This document shows, in pieces, positions 12,501-25,625 of a DNA stretch of 64,000 bases. The notes beneath the pieces were generated by a model that saw only the letters and a program-made list of their open reading frames with translations, searched no databases and had not been told where the DNA came from. Positions within the stretch are counted from its first letter, which is position 1. Every line of letters begins with the position of its first letter. This stretch comes from Moringa oleifera (lineage: Eukaryota > Streptophyta > Magnoliopsida > Brassicales > Moringaceae): assembly GCA_021397835.1 (NCBI GenBank), contig JAJFZO010000447.1, positions 930,001-994,000 of the forward strand, in the 5' to 3' direction. Position numbers and translations under genes: made by a program.

Positions 12501-15500
12501 AAACAATTTTTGCACATTCCAGGGAATCCCTTTTGCAACTGTTTTTCATTGAAAAGTTGAGGTATTTGACATTTAAGGACATGAAACTTGCGTCTGACAC
12601 TGGTACAGGCAATTATCAAACGGATCAACTTATCTTACCTAAATAATCTGTAGAATTATGAGAGCTCTCTATATTTTTTCAAGAAATTAAGAGAATGTTA
12701 TTGTTTAAATATTTTTCACAACAATAAATTTATCCAACAAAATATTGAACATCGTTATACTTACATCCATCTCTCAAAACCTTTTGCATGTAATAGTAAA
12801 TAGATCTCATCTTTAACAGCTAGCAAGTCTCAAAGTTCAATAAAAATTCATATGCAGTCAAAAAATGAAAAGCAGGTAAAGAAAAAGAAGAACAAGAATA
12901 AACTAGTATCAAGTGGTAGCATTCTTGGAATTATCAATATCAGAAAGATATAAGTGGAGAAATCTATCTACCTTAGCCCTCGAAGAAGATGGAGCCACGC
13001 TCTATGCAAATTCAAAGACACGGCAACAGGGAAGAAAAATATCAAATAGTTTCATCAAGGTCTAACCTAAGAACTACTCAAAAAAAAAAAAAAGTTCTAA
13101 CCTAAGAAGGATCAAGTTTCACCCTTTATCCAAATGGTTTCTGCTTATTTCATAGCATCTTCGCATAAAATACAGTGCTCTAAAAAAATGGAATTTAAGA
13201 CTTTGATTAAATCACCAACAAGAAGGTCTTCATAAGTCTATGATGATCATGTTTGAACATAAATTGTCAATCTACCTATGGGGAAATGACACGAGATGCT
13301 TGTACTTTCCTAATAGGACAACTGCCAGCATGCATGCACAAGTGAGTGTGTATAAGTTCTCTATTTATCGTGACCAAAATTTCAGAGCCATTTCTTTATA
13401 AGATAAAAACCACAATCTTGTTCCAATTAACCAACCTTGTTGTATACCAAAGGTAGTCAGTAGAATCCTTGGTGGTATTGATATGATCCACAAAACCATT
13501 TCTAACAAAGTCAGCTTGCCCCCAGATCCCTGCTTTCTCTACAAAAAATTTCCATTCAAGGGCTTTCAGTCCCTTGTCTGCTGAGGCCAGTGACGGCTGC
13601 AAATTCTCTGGTACCATTTCAACTTTGGAGGTCTGTGTACCTACCTGTTGCAAATTTAAAGCATAAGAACAGATGATAATGTCTAGCAAAGAAGTAAGCA
13701 ACACAATGAAGGACATGAAGAAGAGCCATCTCAAGACAGTCAATTAAAGAAAATATAGCATTTGTTTTTGCCAACCATCTCCCAAAAATGACTGAAGTTT
13801 TTTCATTTTATTTTTTTATTATTTTCCTTTCCCCCACTCTTTTGGGCCTCGAGTCACCCTTGATTCTGATTTAGTAATGGCAGACCTAAGCTACTTTAGA
13901 TGCTCCTTCAGCTCTTATCTTAAGGGCACCTCTCTAGGAGTATTTGTAATTTGGACCCTCATTTCTTTTCTGTCTGATAATAAATCATTAAAACATGTAT
14001 GAGTAAACACATAGACATTTAATTGTACAGTACAAAAAGCACATCTTTCAACTTCTCAACATATCCACCTCATGAAGATAGTGACATGTTATGTGTCTGT
14101 AAGATATATTTTTGGGAGCCATGTCCACCTTTAATGAGATTGCCAAAATCAATTCAGCCTAATTGTATAAAATCTGACCAACAAGTGGATGCAATATTCA
14201 GGAAAGCAAAGCACATAGTTAGTATGATAACTTTCAGGTATTAGTATGTACCAAGTTTCTCATAGCAACTAGAGCTGATATTCAGCTCATAGACAGCAAA
14301 CCATTCAACACTGTTTAACTCCTAATGCATTTAAATATTCATAAAAAATTTCAACATAGCATGCAATATCACTACTGATGTTTCCAGAAACTAGTATTCA
14401 ATTTTACAGTGACAAGATCATAAAAATGACTGGATGATGTCATTTTTTTTCCTTCTTTTCCATAATTATATTTTCACGTCTATATCCAGAATTTGTAGAT
14501 AAATGGAAAATTACCTTTGCAGTGTTAAATACTACATTCTTGCAGTCAGGGAGAATGCTGACTGACCATGCAGGCAGATGATATGACATATTCCGGAACT
14601 CTACAGTCTTATCATTTTTATCATCTGTGTTAGCAAGGAAGGCAGCACATGCTCCCGAAGAATCAGTATAGACATCAACCTGCAGTATAGAACTGATCCA
14701 GTGAGCATATAGTATAAATTCAAAAGCTGAATTATTAGATGCAGCATCCAAGAAGACCAAAAGAATGCTCTGATATTGTCAGAATAAAAGGGGAAAAGAG
14801 TTCTTAATACCAAAACTCCTAAATAATTCAAGACAGATTAGAGATAGTTCCAATCTGATTAGTGGAACTTCATACTAATATTACCAATTCAAACTCTAAT
14901 ATCACACTGTTGTAACTGCACTTCATTTCAAAATCACACAAAACCCTTGTTGTTTGTATTCATCTGCATTATGTTAGTACAGCACCATACTTTAATCCAA
15001 GATCCATCCAAGTTTTGAACAGTGAGTATCAGAATTATCTAGCTATCATCTCTTAAAAAGCTTTTCTTTTCTTTTTCTTTTTTTTATTTAAATTTTTTCA
15101 TGCAGGGATGGCAAGTCAGGCAACTGTGTCATTAATATGCATTTTGATATTTTTTGTTATGGAATGCCTTGCTTAGATGTGTGTTTCATTTGTTACCAAA
15201 GTTTATACTAACATAACTAAATGGAGGAATTCAATTTCAAAATGACTCCAGGGGAAAGTTCTGCTTCACACAGTATCTTGGTGACCTCTGAAACTGAAAA
15301 TTTTGCCTCTAATGCTAAATCCAGTTGAGTCAACAAGTACTCAATTCCATTTTTATGCTGCTAACATAAACCAAATAAGATTAATATCTTGGTTTGGATG
15401 GTAACAGGTTCAGTTGCAGCAGAAGTCGGGGGATCATGCTTAGACTAATACCACTTTCTAATTTTCAAGTTCTATGAAATTAACAAACAAAAACCGTAAG

Positions 15501-18500
15501 CAAATGGATGCAACATAGTATGTCAAGAAAGGTTCTCATACGTTTTCATTTTTTGAACCAATTCAACTTTAAGGGAACCTATATTTTTGTGAGTGCATAG
15601 CTAACAAGAAGTACAAAAAGATTGCACCTTAACAATTTTGCACATGATGAAACTAATGAAAAACAAAAACAAACAGAAAAATATACAAAATGTGAAATAT
15701 GAAGACTAAACAGGTCACTTCCTTTCAAACAGCAATCAGACCTTGAATGAAGAGATTGAACCATTTTAGAGTCCATCAGTCAGCTAGCAGAAAAGGAAAG
15801 AATAATGATCGGGGTCCATGTTCTAAAAGTTAGAGTTTACCTCTTGGGAAGGACCTAGTGAGACATTAGTAGGCACACCATTCAGCAATGCGTGCTCACA
15901 TAACTTTATAGCTTCATGGAGTTGTTTAAGGTGTCCCCATTTAGGAAGCCTTGGTAACCCTGCAGGACATATGAGGAACCATCATAAGTATGTCCTGACT
16001 CTTAGGTAAAAAAGACTGCTTCATTTGAATTTGACAGACTTAATTCATATATAATCATCAGAATGAGGAAAAAAAACAAAATACAACTCACCATATTCAT
16101 CAATTGGTGCATCATAGTCATAACTTGTTGTAATAAAGGGTCCTCCTGCTGTGCGACCAAAATTTGTTCCACCATGATACTAAACATGGAGAAAAGAATT
16201 ACCCAAAAAAAAAAAAGTGACCCCCTTTTAAAATAGGTTGATTAAGATGATACTGGATATAAATGATAGCACCAGGGACCCATCATCTATAAATACTAAC
16301 CAGTGGTAGTTTTGGGTTCATTACTCATGAGGACACAAAAATGTATCAGGATCTTCCTGATTATGTTATCAATGTAGAATGTAAGGCATGAGATGACAAC
16401 CACCCCCACCACCAATACACAAACTCCTTTTAATCAAATCCTTACATCCTTACAAAGGGAGTACACAACCTACAAACCAACCCACAAATCAATAACTTTA
16501 AACTAATGGATCTGTTCCACTGGGAGTCCAAATTAATACAATCAGCCTGCTGCATACTAAGACTACACATATTACCATGGAATTATGTCTAAGTTAACCT
16601 TTTGCAACCATTTTTAATACCATGGAGCCATGGCCATTGAAGTATTATCTAATGGTAGTTTAGTTCATAGGACCATAAATTTATATGAAAATTTTCCCAA
16701 TAAAATGCCAACTAGGCATCTGAGATGTTACAGAATCATCAAACACAACGATAACTATACCTAAGTAATCACGAAATTAGATTATAAGTACAGAAAAGAT
16801 AATGTGGGAGAATAATCAGCAAACCATGTAGTAGTTATGTACGCTGCCACCTTTCTGGAAAAAACGAGCAACAGAAAAAGCAACATCTTCTGGTGGTCTA
16901 TGAGGATCTGGGGCCCCAAAAGTTTTAAACCTAAAAAAGTGATGCAAAATGACATGAGAGAAATAACATGATTTAGAAAGCTGCACTAAATAGAGCCAAC
17001 AATACTTACATGCTCTGGGAAAAAAGGTGGGGGAAAAAAGATTGACAAATCTCAAGAAAATAAATCTAGTTCGTTATCACTAACTCTAAGAGTTTATATG
17101 TTCAAACTTTTCATCTCTCTTAAGCATATACATTACCTACTTTTCAATACCTTACATGCAATTCTATTGACATGGATGATATGAAGTATCTATGTGCCTC
17201 TGTTCTTTATTGATTTTTCTATTTCAATTTTTCATAATAATACAAAACACATAGAAGTATTCTTAGAAAGCTCGCCTCAGAGGAAAAAAGGAACAAGAAG
17301 AAAGTCTGAAAACCTCTCAAAAGTATTCTTCATCTTGAAGACCCAAAATGAGTATTGTTTCTTAAAACTGACAACAGATAACTTTTACATCTGTCCACTT
17401 TAAACCAAATATTTTCTACTGTGCCATATTGAACATAATTTACTTCAAACAATTAAACAGATAAGCAAGAGAGCTTCTTCCCATACTTCAAAAAGATTAA
17501 TAAAGCCTATCTTCACAGAAAACTTTTTCAAAGCTCATCGTGGTGGGTAAAGCATGTTTGCCAGGAATAACAATGTCAAAGCTTAATGTTGGTTCAGAAT
17601 CTCCACTAGTTTCAAAGGGAAAATTTTTGCAAATTGTATCTCTTTGACAGCCAGAATAAGAGAGGTAACAGTTATATTTCAAGGGACAAGAAAATATTTA
17701 TTTGGATTTGCAGATATAAAGGGACTTTGATGGTTTTGGGGAATTGAAAACTTTTCGCAAGGGCTTTAACTAAGGGGCCTCTTCCTTGAAAACGAAGGAT
17801 GGTGCTAAAAAGATGTTAATTGCCACACTTTAGTTGGACTTTAAACAATATGAACAATAAAATACAACAGCTGAACTTTCAGAAATAAATTTAGAGAATA
17901 GAAGAGAATATAGATATTCATTATGAAAAGACAACATTACCATCCAGGCCAGTTCTCAGTCCAAATTTTAGGCTTGTCTGGGTAGATAGGTTTGAAATCG
18001 TCACAGTAAAAGGAGTTACAAGTATTGATCTGCCCAAAAAGAAAAAGCAAAGAATACTAAGCTTTCAGCTTGGTATTGATATTTCCATGTTTGGCAATTT
18101 AACTATCCAAAAGCAAAGAATGCCTAAATTTCATTTGAAAAAGAAGGAGACTGCATTCCTAATTATGGCAAGGATAACAATATTTACTCTGACAGGCAAA
18201 TGATGGAGGAATACAAATCCTCATCATAAATGTTAGCATACCATTATAAAAACAATTGCTGAAATCACATCAATTGATAAATTTATATGTCATGCAGGAG
18301 CAATGTTAGTAAATTGCAATTCAAGACAGACTCAGTCCTGCTAACCAGCATTGGCCACATTAGGCTTCTTCCTCCTCAGCTTTGTAAATGAGACAGGTGA
18401 ACAGAATTCTCAGTCCCTTGCATGTACACCAACATGTGGATGCTTGCATTTGCATACCACACAATCAAAGGCCCGAATCATCAGGTTACAAACATTTTTT

Positions 18501-21360
18501 TTTTCTTTTTGAATATCTAGGCATGCATAGGTATTGAATATGCATGCTTGCATGGACACACACTCACACATACACACCAGCGAAAGACAGAGAGAGGAGT
18601 GGCAGAGACTTTTAGACAACAGGCATTGTCAATGGGTGGAATCAAACATGAAAATAGCACTCATTGGATCAAAAAATATTGAAGTTTATGCAGACAAGCA
18701 ATTCCTTAAAAGGAAAACTCTGCTGGGCCTGGTAAGCCTTATTGGTGTTCACCTAAATATGACAGATAAATAATACTTAAGTGGACAGAATTCTCACCAC
18801 AGTATCAGGAGCATCAAACTGCTGGCACATTATCCAAGGTACCCCTATATTTTGAGAAACAGCCATACTTGCAGACCACATGGCATATTTCTTTCCTCCT
18901 TCTCCATAAAAACTTTCGTAATATCCATATTCATTTTCAACCTGCAGCGAGGAGAAAGACATAGAATGCAACCTCAGCACATTTGGTTATAAACTCGAAA
19001 GAAAAAGGCAGAGAAGCATTAGTCACAACCAATTCTACCCCAGAAGATGAACACATAGCAAATAGTTGAGCTACAAAGATCTATGGAGCACAAGAACTTT
19101 CTGTTCTTTGAAGTTTTCCAGCCCAAACAGAGAGAAATTGATTCTGGATCTTTAGATATTCCCTTTCATCAACATTCTCAGTAAAATTTGCCCAAAATCA
19201 TTTGCATTATTTCAATCCATCAGGTCTCCGCTAGTCCAAACAAGAAAGAGAAAAGTACCATCTATAATAGCTCTCCGGTTACTTTAACTCACTAGGTGTA
19301 AAGACTCTCAACTTGGCATAAGTTTCAATCCCAAATAAAATATGCAATTTGCAAACTTCTACCAACTTAAAACACGGAGAGTAGACCATGAACAAGTTCC
19401 AATAAGAGTATGTTCTTCACAGAAGAAGAGAAACATCAGATATTTTCTATTAAGCTTTGCTGCATTTGCCCTAATCTCATACCTAATGCAGTATCGAGGA
19501 GTTATACAATACTTGAGAAGTACTTCTTCCAGATCTTCTCGACTTGCTCACACCTCCATCCAGTTTGTCCAAGACAAAATGTGGGAGGGTATGTGGGGGC
19601 AATGAATCAAATATTCACACTAGAAGTTACCATTACCTGGGCCAAGATTATGGGACCTCCTTGTGATGCAAAAAGCTTTTCCTGCTTCATTAGGTTCACT
19701 ATGTATGTCATGAACTTCTGCATATGATACTGAACACAAGCAAGCAGTCAAATCAGTTAAATTGTCCAAAACTCATCTCATAAAGCATAGCAATGAAAAA
19801 TAATAATGCAAATTAAGTTTCTCAACAAGGTACTCATAGATCTCACTGGAACTGAGACCCAAACCGTCTGAAGTTTACACCTTGAAGGGCTCACTATCAG
19901 TGCGGAAGACTGTGCCTGGCACGTAATGCAACCAAACTGGTATCCCTCTACATCATAAATTGTACGAAACTTTAAGAAATACAAGGAAAAAAGAGATCAT
20001 GTTGCAGTGACTAATGTGAACTTCACAGTTTTAAAAACCATTATAATTGTAATCATACCCAAAATTCCATTCAGCTGCTACAAAGGGGCCAATGCGAAGA
20101 ATCATATACATCCCAGCTTGCTGAACAATCTTCACAAATTTGACCAGATCATATCGGCCCCCAAAGTAAAACTAGAGGTCCCCCAGTTGTACGAAGCAGG
20201 ACAAGAAAAGCAAAATTAATTTACTATACATCCAGCAAAAGAAATCTTACAAATTACAGCAAATCATGTGTCCCACTCACTTTGCCAGGAGACGGTTCAT
20301 GACCATTCCAAAATACATAAGATTCAATCACATTGACACCTCCTTCTTTTGCTGTTTGAACCAGCCCTGGCCACATCTGCCACAGATCAATTCAGATTAA
20401 GCAAATAAACTTTTCAACCAAATTAGAGAGACAAAAATCAAATGAAGAATATACAGTTAGTATTCCAAAATGCTTCATGTGTTGAAAATAAGTTAAACAA
20501 TCAGTTAAGAGTTCAATTCCATAAAAGCTTGATTATAGCTCATAGAAGAAAATCGATAAACCATCAAGCAGAATACAAAGCAAACAATTTATGTCATTGG
20601 TTACTAAAAGTTAAACTCTCAATCAGATGAGACAACTATCAGCTCCCCTCCTTCCCCACATAGAAAGAGAAAAGGAAAGATAAAAAGAAAAAAGCTCATC
20701 GGTTCAGCTGTCGGACTTCCATGAGCCATTGGTACAGCTTTTCACCTTCCATAGTCGGAACATTTCAGTTAAATGATGGTCCTTTTTCCTCTCCATCCAC
20801 CATCCAGGAAACAGATAAATCCAAACAACATATCCGAATCCAGTCACGAAACACTATCGGATGCCAAATGTGCCTCACATGGAGCACAAAACAGATCTAC
20901 TGAATGAACAACCAATTATTACTCATTTGGTCTCAGAGAAAATGGAAGAAAAAAGTTCAAGATATGAACTATTAAATCAGTTCAATGCATCAAAGACAAC
21001 TGTTCTTGGGACATATTTAGCTCAGCTAAGTTCTTAAATCTTCGGCTCCATTCAAAAAATCATAAGAAAACCTTAGAGTGAATATCATTATCGTCATCAT
21101 GTATTTCTTCTGATTATCTCTTCTTCTCCTGTGTTCCTTAGGAAGCAAACAAGAGAACAGAACAAGAAGTGACTTACTCCAGGGACGCTGCGAGGGTAAT
21201 GAATGGCAGCTGAAAGGAGAAGCTTTCGTTGCCCATCAATGATGAGAGAGCGACGATCATAAGTCACATTTGTTGCTAAAGAGACTGTGAGCAAGAAATT
21301 GAAGAAGAAGAACAAGAATAGAAGTCTAAAAGTAGTGGGTATATTCGAGAAGGGCTTCAT
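6501..21360 (-). CDS. BGAL10: Beta-galactosidase, GH35, BGAL10-like with C-terminal lectin domain
   Basis: Complete 19-exon gene, 856 residues. Exons: 21178-21360, 20281-20376, 20059-20171, 19881-19947, 19637-19729, 18798-18941, 17941-18029, 16825-16930, 16092-16179, 15841-15959, 14515-14679, 13436-13644, 12227-12336, 10840-10949, 10042-10149, 8339-8449, 8013-8224, 6936-7272, 6501-6611. All join in phase across GT-AG introns. Residues 1-29 are a signal peptide ending SLA. The GH35 core has VENEYG (acid/base Glu188) and WTENWPGW (nucleophile Glu257). The Cys-rich [15 protein letters not shown] region lies near 694-704. Exons 18-19 add a SUEL-type galactose-binding-lectin-like domain (about 745-856). 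The sequence resembles Arabidopsis BGAL10, the main apoplastic xyloglucan beta-galactosidase, so a role in trimming galactose from cell-wall xyloglucan is inferred. As I recall, Arabidopsis BGAL10 lacks the lectin extension. The symbol is by similarity only. Confidence 0.95.
10531..10597. repeat. Perfect two-copy tandem repeat in intron 14 of the beta-galactosidase gene
   Basis: A 34-bp unit starting GAAAATGGTAGAAAGTGACC at 10531 is repeated without change from 10565. The lack of differences suggests a recent slippage or duplication event. It lies clear of the splice sites. Confidence 0.9.
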
Positions 21361-21488
21361 TTTTCTTTCTTGACAATAATGTCCTTATCTTGAAGCTCAG
21401 TGCTCTTTGTTGGCAAGTTCAACAGATGAGAATTCGATTCATTTCGTGTAGTTTTGAGAGTGAGGAACAAAACCCAGAGAGCCTTCTG

Positions 21489-21498
21489 GTATTTATGG
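21489..21498 (-). promoter_or_regulatory. TATA-like box of the beta-galactosidase gene
   Basis: The minus strand reads CCATAAATAC about 130 nt before the start codon. A transcription start about 30 nt further on would give a 5' leader of about 100 nt. No upstream coding exon is needed, because exon 1 opens with a clean signal peptide. Confidence 0.45.
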
Positions 21499-21839
21499 AG
21501 AGCAGAGCAAAAGTAAAGAGAGCCGAATTGAACTCAGATTGGTTAAGTTGCCATGTATACTTATTACAGAAGAGAATGGCTCAGGAAGAGAAACAGCGGC
21601 AAAGTCGATTAATAAAGGTAAGTTAAATGCGAAAGACACCATTTTAAAGTAATTTACATTAATCAATTGGATGCGTATTTCATGTAACCCACAGCAGTAC
21701 CGATGACGCACAGACAAGAAAGCAAAAGAACATGGGTGTATGAAGCATTCGTCAATCTTCAACTGGTGTTGCACATGCAAAATCCAACCTGCCAAAATTT
21801 TGAATTTATGTAAAAGATCCTCTGACTGATCTTCCATTT

Positions 21840-24470
21840 TGGTGGAAAACTAAAAGAAAATGGGAGTAGTGGTGCATATTGATCCAGTTAATGTCATTAA
21901 TAGGATTGGGCTGTCAATGATAAATGTTGAGGGAATGGTGATTCGGATGAGAAGTCATGAGCTGCATATTAATGATGCTTCTAAAGCCTTTCCTATTTTG
22001 TAATTGGTAGTTATATCATCATCTTAACTCTCTAACAGTCATAACGAAGAGTCCAAATTATCAAAAATACTCTTTTCATATGGATTTCCAATATCTTAAC
22101 TCTTTTTCTTTTTCAGATTCTTAACTCTTCTGAAAAAGCACAGCTCATTATGATCTTTTATCTTTTAAATTTTTAATATTATCAATAAAGGATAATGATG
22201 GATTTAAAATATGAAAGACCTCGTTGGATTCAATCCAAATATATATATATATATATACCTTCTCTTTTTTTATAATTTTTGTTATTTCTTATATCTGTGG
22301 AAGTTCATAAAGCAATATTTGGTAGTCCAAGCAAAGATTCATAGAAACCATGCCATGCAAAATATTGAGCTAATGTTTTAACTAAGCTTTGGAAGATCTT
22401 ATAACATCTGTTTTTTTAAAACTTGTAAAAGCTACTAATTATTCAATTAATTCTTTTCATTAAAACACATTATCAATTCATTACAAAATAATGGTCCAAT
22501 CCACTAAACAAGTGAAAGTTAATTTGAGTTATTGCTAAGAGTTACAAAACTCTATGATTATATTAATTTTTGAAACTTAACAAGATAAGATCAATGTGTG
22601 CTGGGTCTTCTTTGCCTCGGATGATTTTTCAACTTTCAAATTTAAATCTTATTTTGGGATTTTTTTAAGGACTGAAAATATTACTGATTTAATGTCGGTG
22701 GCAAAGTAGATGAGGGACTCCTATTGAAGTTGGTAAAAAGCAGAGTAGGATCCAATTCTTGCCTTTGTCGCCAAGGTTACCAAATCATTCATATCACACT
22801 CACTAGTAGTCCTCAATCTCTTCTGCAAAAATCACAAAAAATTTTGGTTTTCTAGGTGACACTGACAGGGCCATGCATTAATATCTTAGGATACCCAACT
22901 AATTACATGATTTTTACATAAAAAGGAAGGATCTTTGATGCTTTTTACAACCACTCTTTTGGTGGATAAACTAGTGGGACCAGCTGACTTAATACAATCT
23001 GACAATAAAAAATTTGCTCAGCATGATATCATTTCTTAATTCCAAGAACTGGGTGTGATCTAGAATTCTGATTCATGACCCTGATCTTGCCATAATTTAT
23101 TATACGGGTATTTAATGTAACATATGTTAAGTAAATCATGATGATTTTAGCCAAAAGCCATCTATCAAATCAAATCTTTTATTAAATAATTGAGCATTAA
23201 AACTGATACTTAGATATTTAACATAAATTTTAATTATTTATTTTATTAAATTATTACATATAAACATTGTTTTTCAAAACTCAATATAAATATCTTTATC
23301 CATTTTCTATGAGTTGGATGCCAACTAGCAAGACACAACCACATCATTGTCTAAAGAAGCCGGTTATGACAATGCAATCTCATCTGGAGATGATGCTGTG
23401 AAAAAGAAACAGATTGAAGATAAGGGTACTTTCTCTCAGCGATCTAAGGTCATTCACGTTATCAGACCAATTTGGCTGAATCTTTTTAAAATAATTGCAT
23501 TACCAATTGACACATTTCTACTTTTTATGTTGAAGTTTTATACAAATATAATAATTGAGTTAAATATATAGTAAATGAATTTTTATTTTTACATAATTTA
23601 TAACAAATAATAATTTGTAATGACCAGCCAGATCTATGTCATGCTTTTATTTATAATAGAACGGCACGGGAATCATGTAACGCGGAAAGATGGTCCCGAC
23701 GCATCCGTTTTGCCGGATAATACAATCACCAAGTCTTAATTTTGGGTCCCACTTTTGACATATGTCGTCCTGACCACAATATCTCCAAAGCGCACGCGCA
23801 CTCGTAACACTTGCGATCTTGCTATTGAAGGGAAAAAGAAGGGAGCAAACCCTTTTTTTATCACGCTCACAATGAGCGCGTGAAATTGCTGCTTATGTTA
23901 CTTTTAGGTGAGTCACATTGTCATGTTCCCACACGTGTCGGTGGTCTGACAGAAAGTGTTCCAGAAATCCAAGAATGCGATGAAGCGGTGATCCGAAAAG
24001 TTCGTTTATCTTTTTAACTCTTTATTTATAATATTTTTATTAATTTGATAATTAATTAAAAAAGAATTTTTTTTAACTGAAAGTTTATATTAAAACAAAG
24101 TAATTAGATACTCTTAATCTTTTGCAATTAATGAAAGGATTAATGGCGTTGATCATAGAATCATAAAAAGAATTAAAGCTTTTACATGTGAAACAAAATA
24201 AAAAAAACTTTTATTTTGATATATATATATATATATACATATATATGCACAAAGTTGGTTCACTGTAATAATTACGAATTAACTGAGGCTTTCTTTCCAA
24301 CTCAATTGGAATATGGAAAAGCTTTAAGTTCAGTTTAAAAATATTATGATAAAAATATCAAATTAATTTTAATTTTTTATTTTATCATTTTAATATTTGT
24401 TATATTTAATATCAGAATCCTTTCGATCCTCATAAAAACAATGGCACACCATCACCCCTTAAGCGTCGGT
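21840..24470. other. Intergenic between the beta-galactosidase promoter and the transposon cluster
   Basis: AT-rich with no convincing gene. It has AT dinucleotide runs at 22239-22257 and 24219-24237. A relatively GC-rich island at about 23640-24000 holds a G-box and a short imperfect hairpin. A 75-codon reading frame at 23347-23571 starts in a plausible way but matches nothing I recognise. Confidence 0.5.
23932..23937. promoter_or_regulatory. G-box/ABRE-like motif ACACGTGTC
   Basis: CACGTG in an ACACGTGTC context, the strong ABRE form bound by plant bZIP factors. CGCACGCGCAC-type coupling-element-like sequence lies ~140 bp before it. No downstream gene is visible, so it may be a leftover promoter or chance. 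Confidence 0.3.
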
Positions 24471-24738
24471 TGGCATGGCTCTTAATGTTGCTCTGCTAGT
24501 GGAGGAGAACGCAGCTTCTAACTTACTAGGGTTAAGCCCTTGAATAGCAACTGGAACACCAACTCCAATAAATCGAAGCCCAATGCAAATAAAGTGGAAG
24601 AGATGTGTAAAAATTTTCTCCATTCAACATAAACTAATACAATGCATTGGGGGTGCCACTGTTTCCCCAAGAAGACCAAGCCGAATCTTCGACTACGGGG
24701 TCCCATCCTCGCCCATCTTCACCTCCACCACCTGTAAA
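24471..24738 (+). mobile_element. Ty3/gypsy gag fragment, left part of the element split by the hAT insertion
   Basis: This joins directly to 29063 once the hAT and one 8-bp target copy are removed, and the rest of the gag lies there. The visible frame is broken by stops. The left boundary and any LTR are not clear. Confidence 0.4.
24731..24738. repeat. Left target-site duplication of the hAT (CCTGTAAA)
   Basis: An identical 8-mer follows the right end at 29063-29070. Perfect identity suggests either a fairly recent insertion or luck over a short site. Confidence 0.9.
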
Positions 24739-24983
24739 TAGGGATGAGTATTTGGTTATTTCGGTTTATTCAGTTTGAAAATTTTTAAAACCGAATTAAT
24801 CGAATTTTTTTTATAAATTAATCGAAACCGACCGAATTTAAAAGATAACCGAATTAACCGAACCGAATTTTTTTCAATCGGTTTAATCGGTTACCGAATA
24901 AATCGAATAAACCGAAAATTTATTTAAGTTTAAATTTTATATTTTTTACTTTTAAATTGTTTTAAATCTTAATAATAATTTAT

Positions 24984-25507
24984 AATTTCCATCTCTGAGA
25001 TAATGTTTCCATCGTTATCAACTGATAACAGATGAGCCTCATCAGGAGCAAGGTCAGTCAACTTGGCTAAAGCATTTGATGTTTTACCTTTAGCCAATAC
25101 CTCCAAGTATTTGCCAAAGAGAATAAAGGATATCAACATTGCACTAGTCTCAAAAAAATCTTGTCCTTCAAATGTATCTGAAGTCATAGCTTTGATTGCT
25201 ACATATGCAGAATAAAAATAAGCAGCATTGGCACCCAGTGCAACTAGAACATCCATATTAGCAGATTTTCTTCTCAAAGCATGGTATGATCCAACATAAA
25301 ACCTAATAAAGACATCCTGGGATAAGTAATTATTGGGATACAGAAAGAAATATCGCATCACTACTTCACAGAATCAGAGACACTGACATTGTGGCAAAAT
25401 AGCAGCAACAATACAAAAGAGGGGTACTGATTCATTACCTTCTGCCAACAAAGAACTGCACTGGCGTGCACAGGATCCATCTAAGAAGCATCCCAACACT
25501 GAGCATT
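24984..25507 (-). pseudogene. HMA5-like copper-transporting P1B ATPase fragment captured inside the hAT
   Basis: Two exons with the intron between them. The first, 25439-25507, starts after an AG acceptor and encodes MLSVGMLLRWILCTPVQF and on to an Arg codon split by the intron. The 136-bp GT-AG intron is followed by the second exon, 25302 down to about 24984, with SANMDVLVALGANAAYFYSA, FFETSAMLISFILFGKYLE and LAKGKTSNALAKLTDLAPDE. This is the transmembrane 3-4 region of plant HMA5-type heavy-metal ATPases, upstream of the CPC ion-binding motif. The phosphorylation and ATP-binding domains are absent. The reading frame is open across both exons. The retained intron shows capture from genomic DNA rather than from mRNA. 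It lies in the same orientation as the transposase and just after it, so a read-through chimeric transcript is possible. Confidence 0.88.
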
Positions 25508-25625
25508 CTGTAAATCTTGTACTCTAACCAGTTGCATCCAATGCATTTGCACTGTAAATTACCTTGAAACAGCAATACACTTCCACACTAATTAATTGTA
25601 GCATCCAATGCAATTTTTGACAAAT

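Noticed and set aside
13061..13110. Direct repeat TCTAACCTAAGAA flanking a poly-A run
   Set aside because: It looks like a target duplication around a tail, but nothing recognisable lies between the copies; local slippage is enough.
21493..21837. 114-codon minus-strand frame upstream of the beta-galactosidase
   Set aside because: It overlaps the TATA-like box and 5' region, has no recognisable domain, and exon 1 of the enzyme already has its own start and signal peptide.
23347..23571. 75-codon plus-strand frame starting MSKEAGYDNAISSGDD
   Set aside because: Its first 35-40 codons look protein-like and a donor-like GT follows, but I recognise no family and see no second exon before the transposons. 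Left unannotated as a gene.
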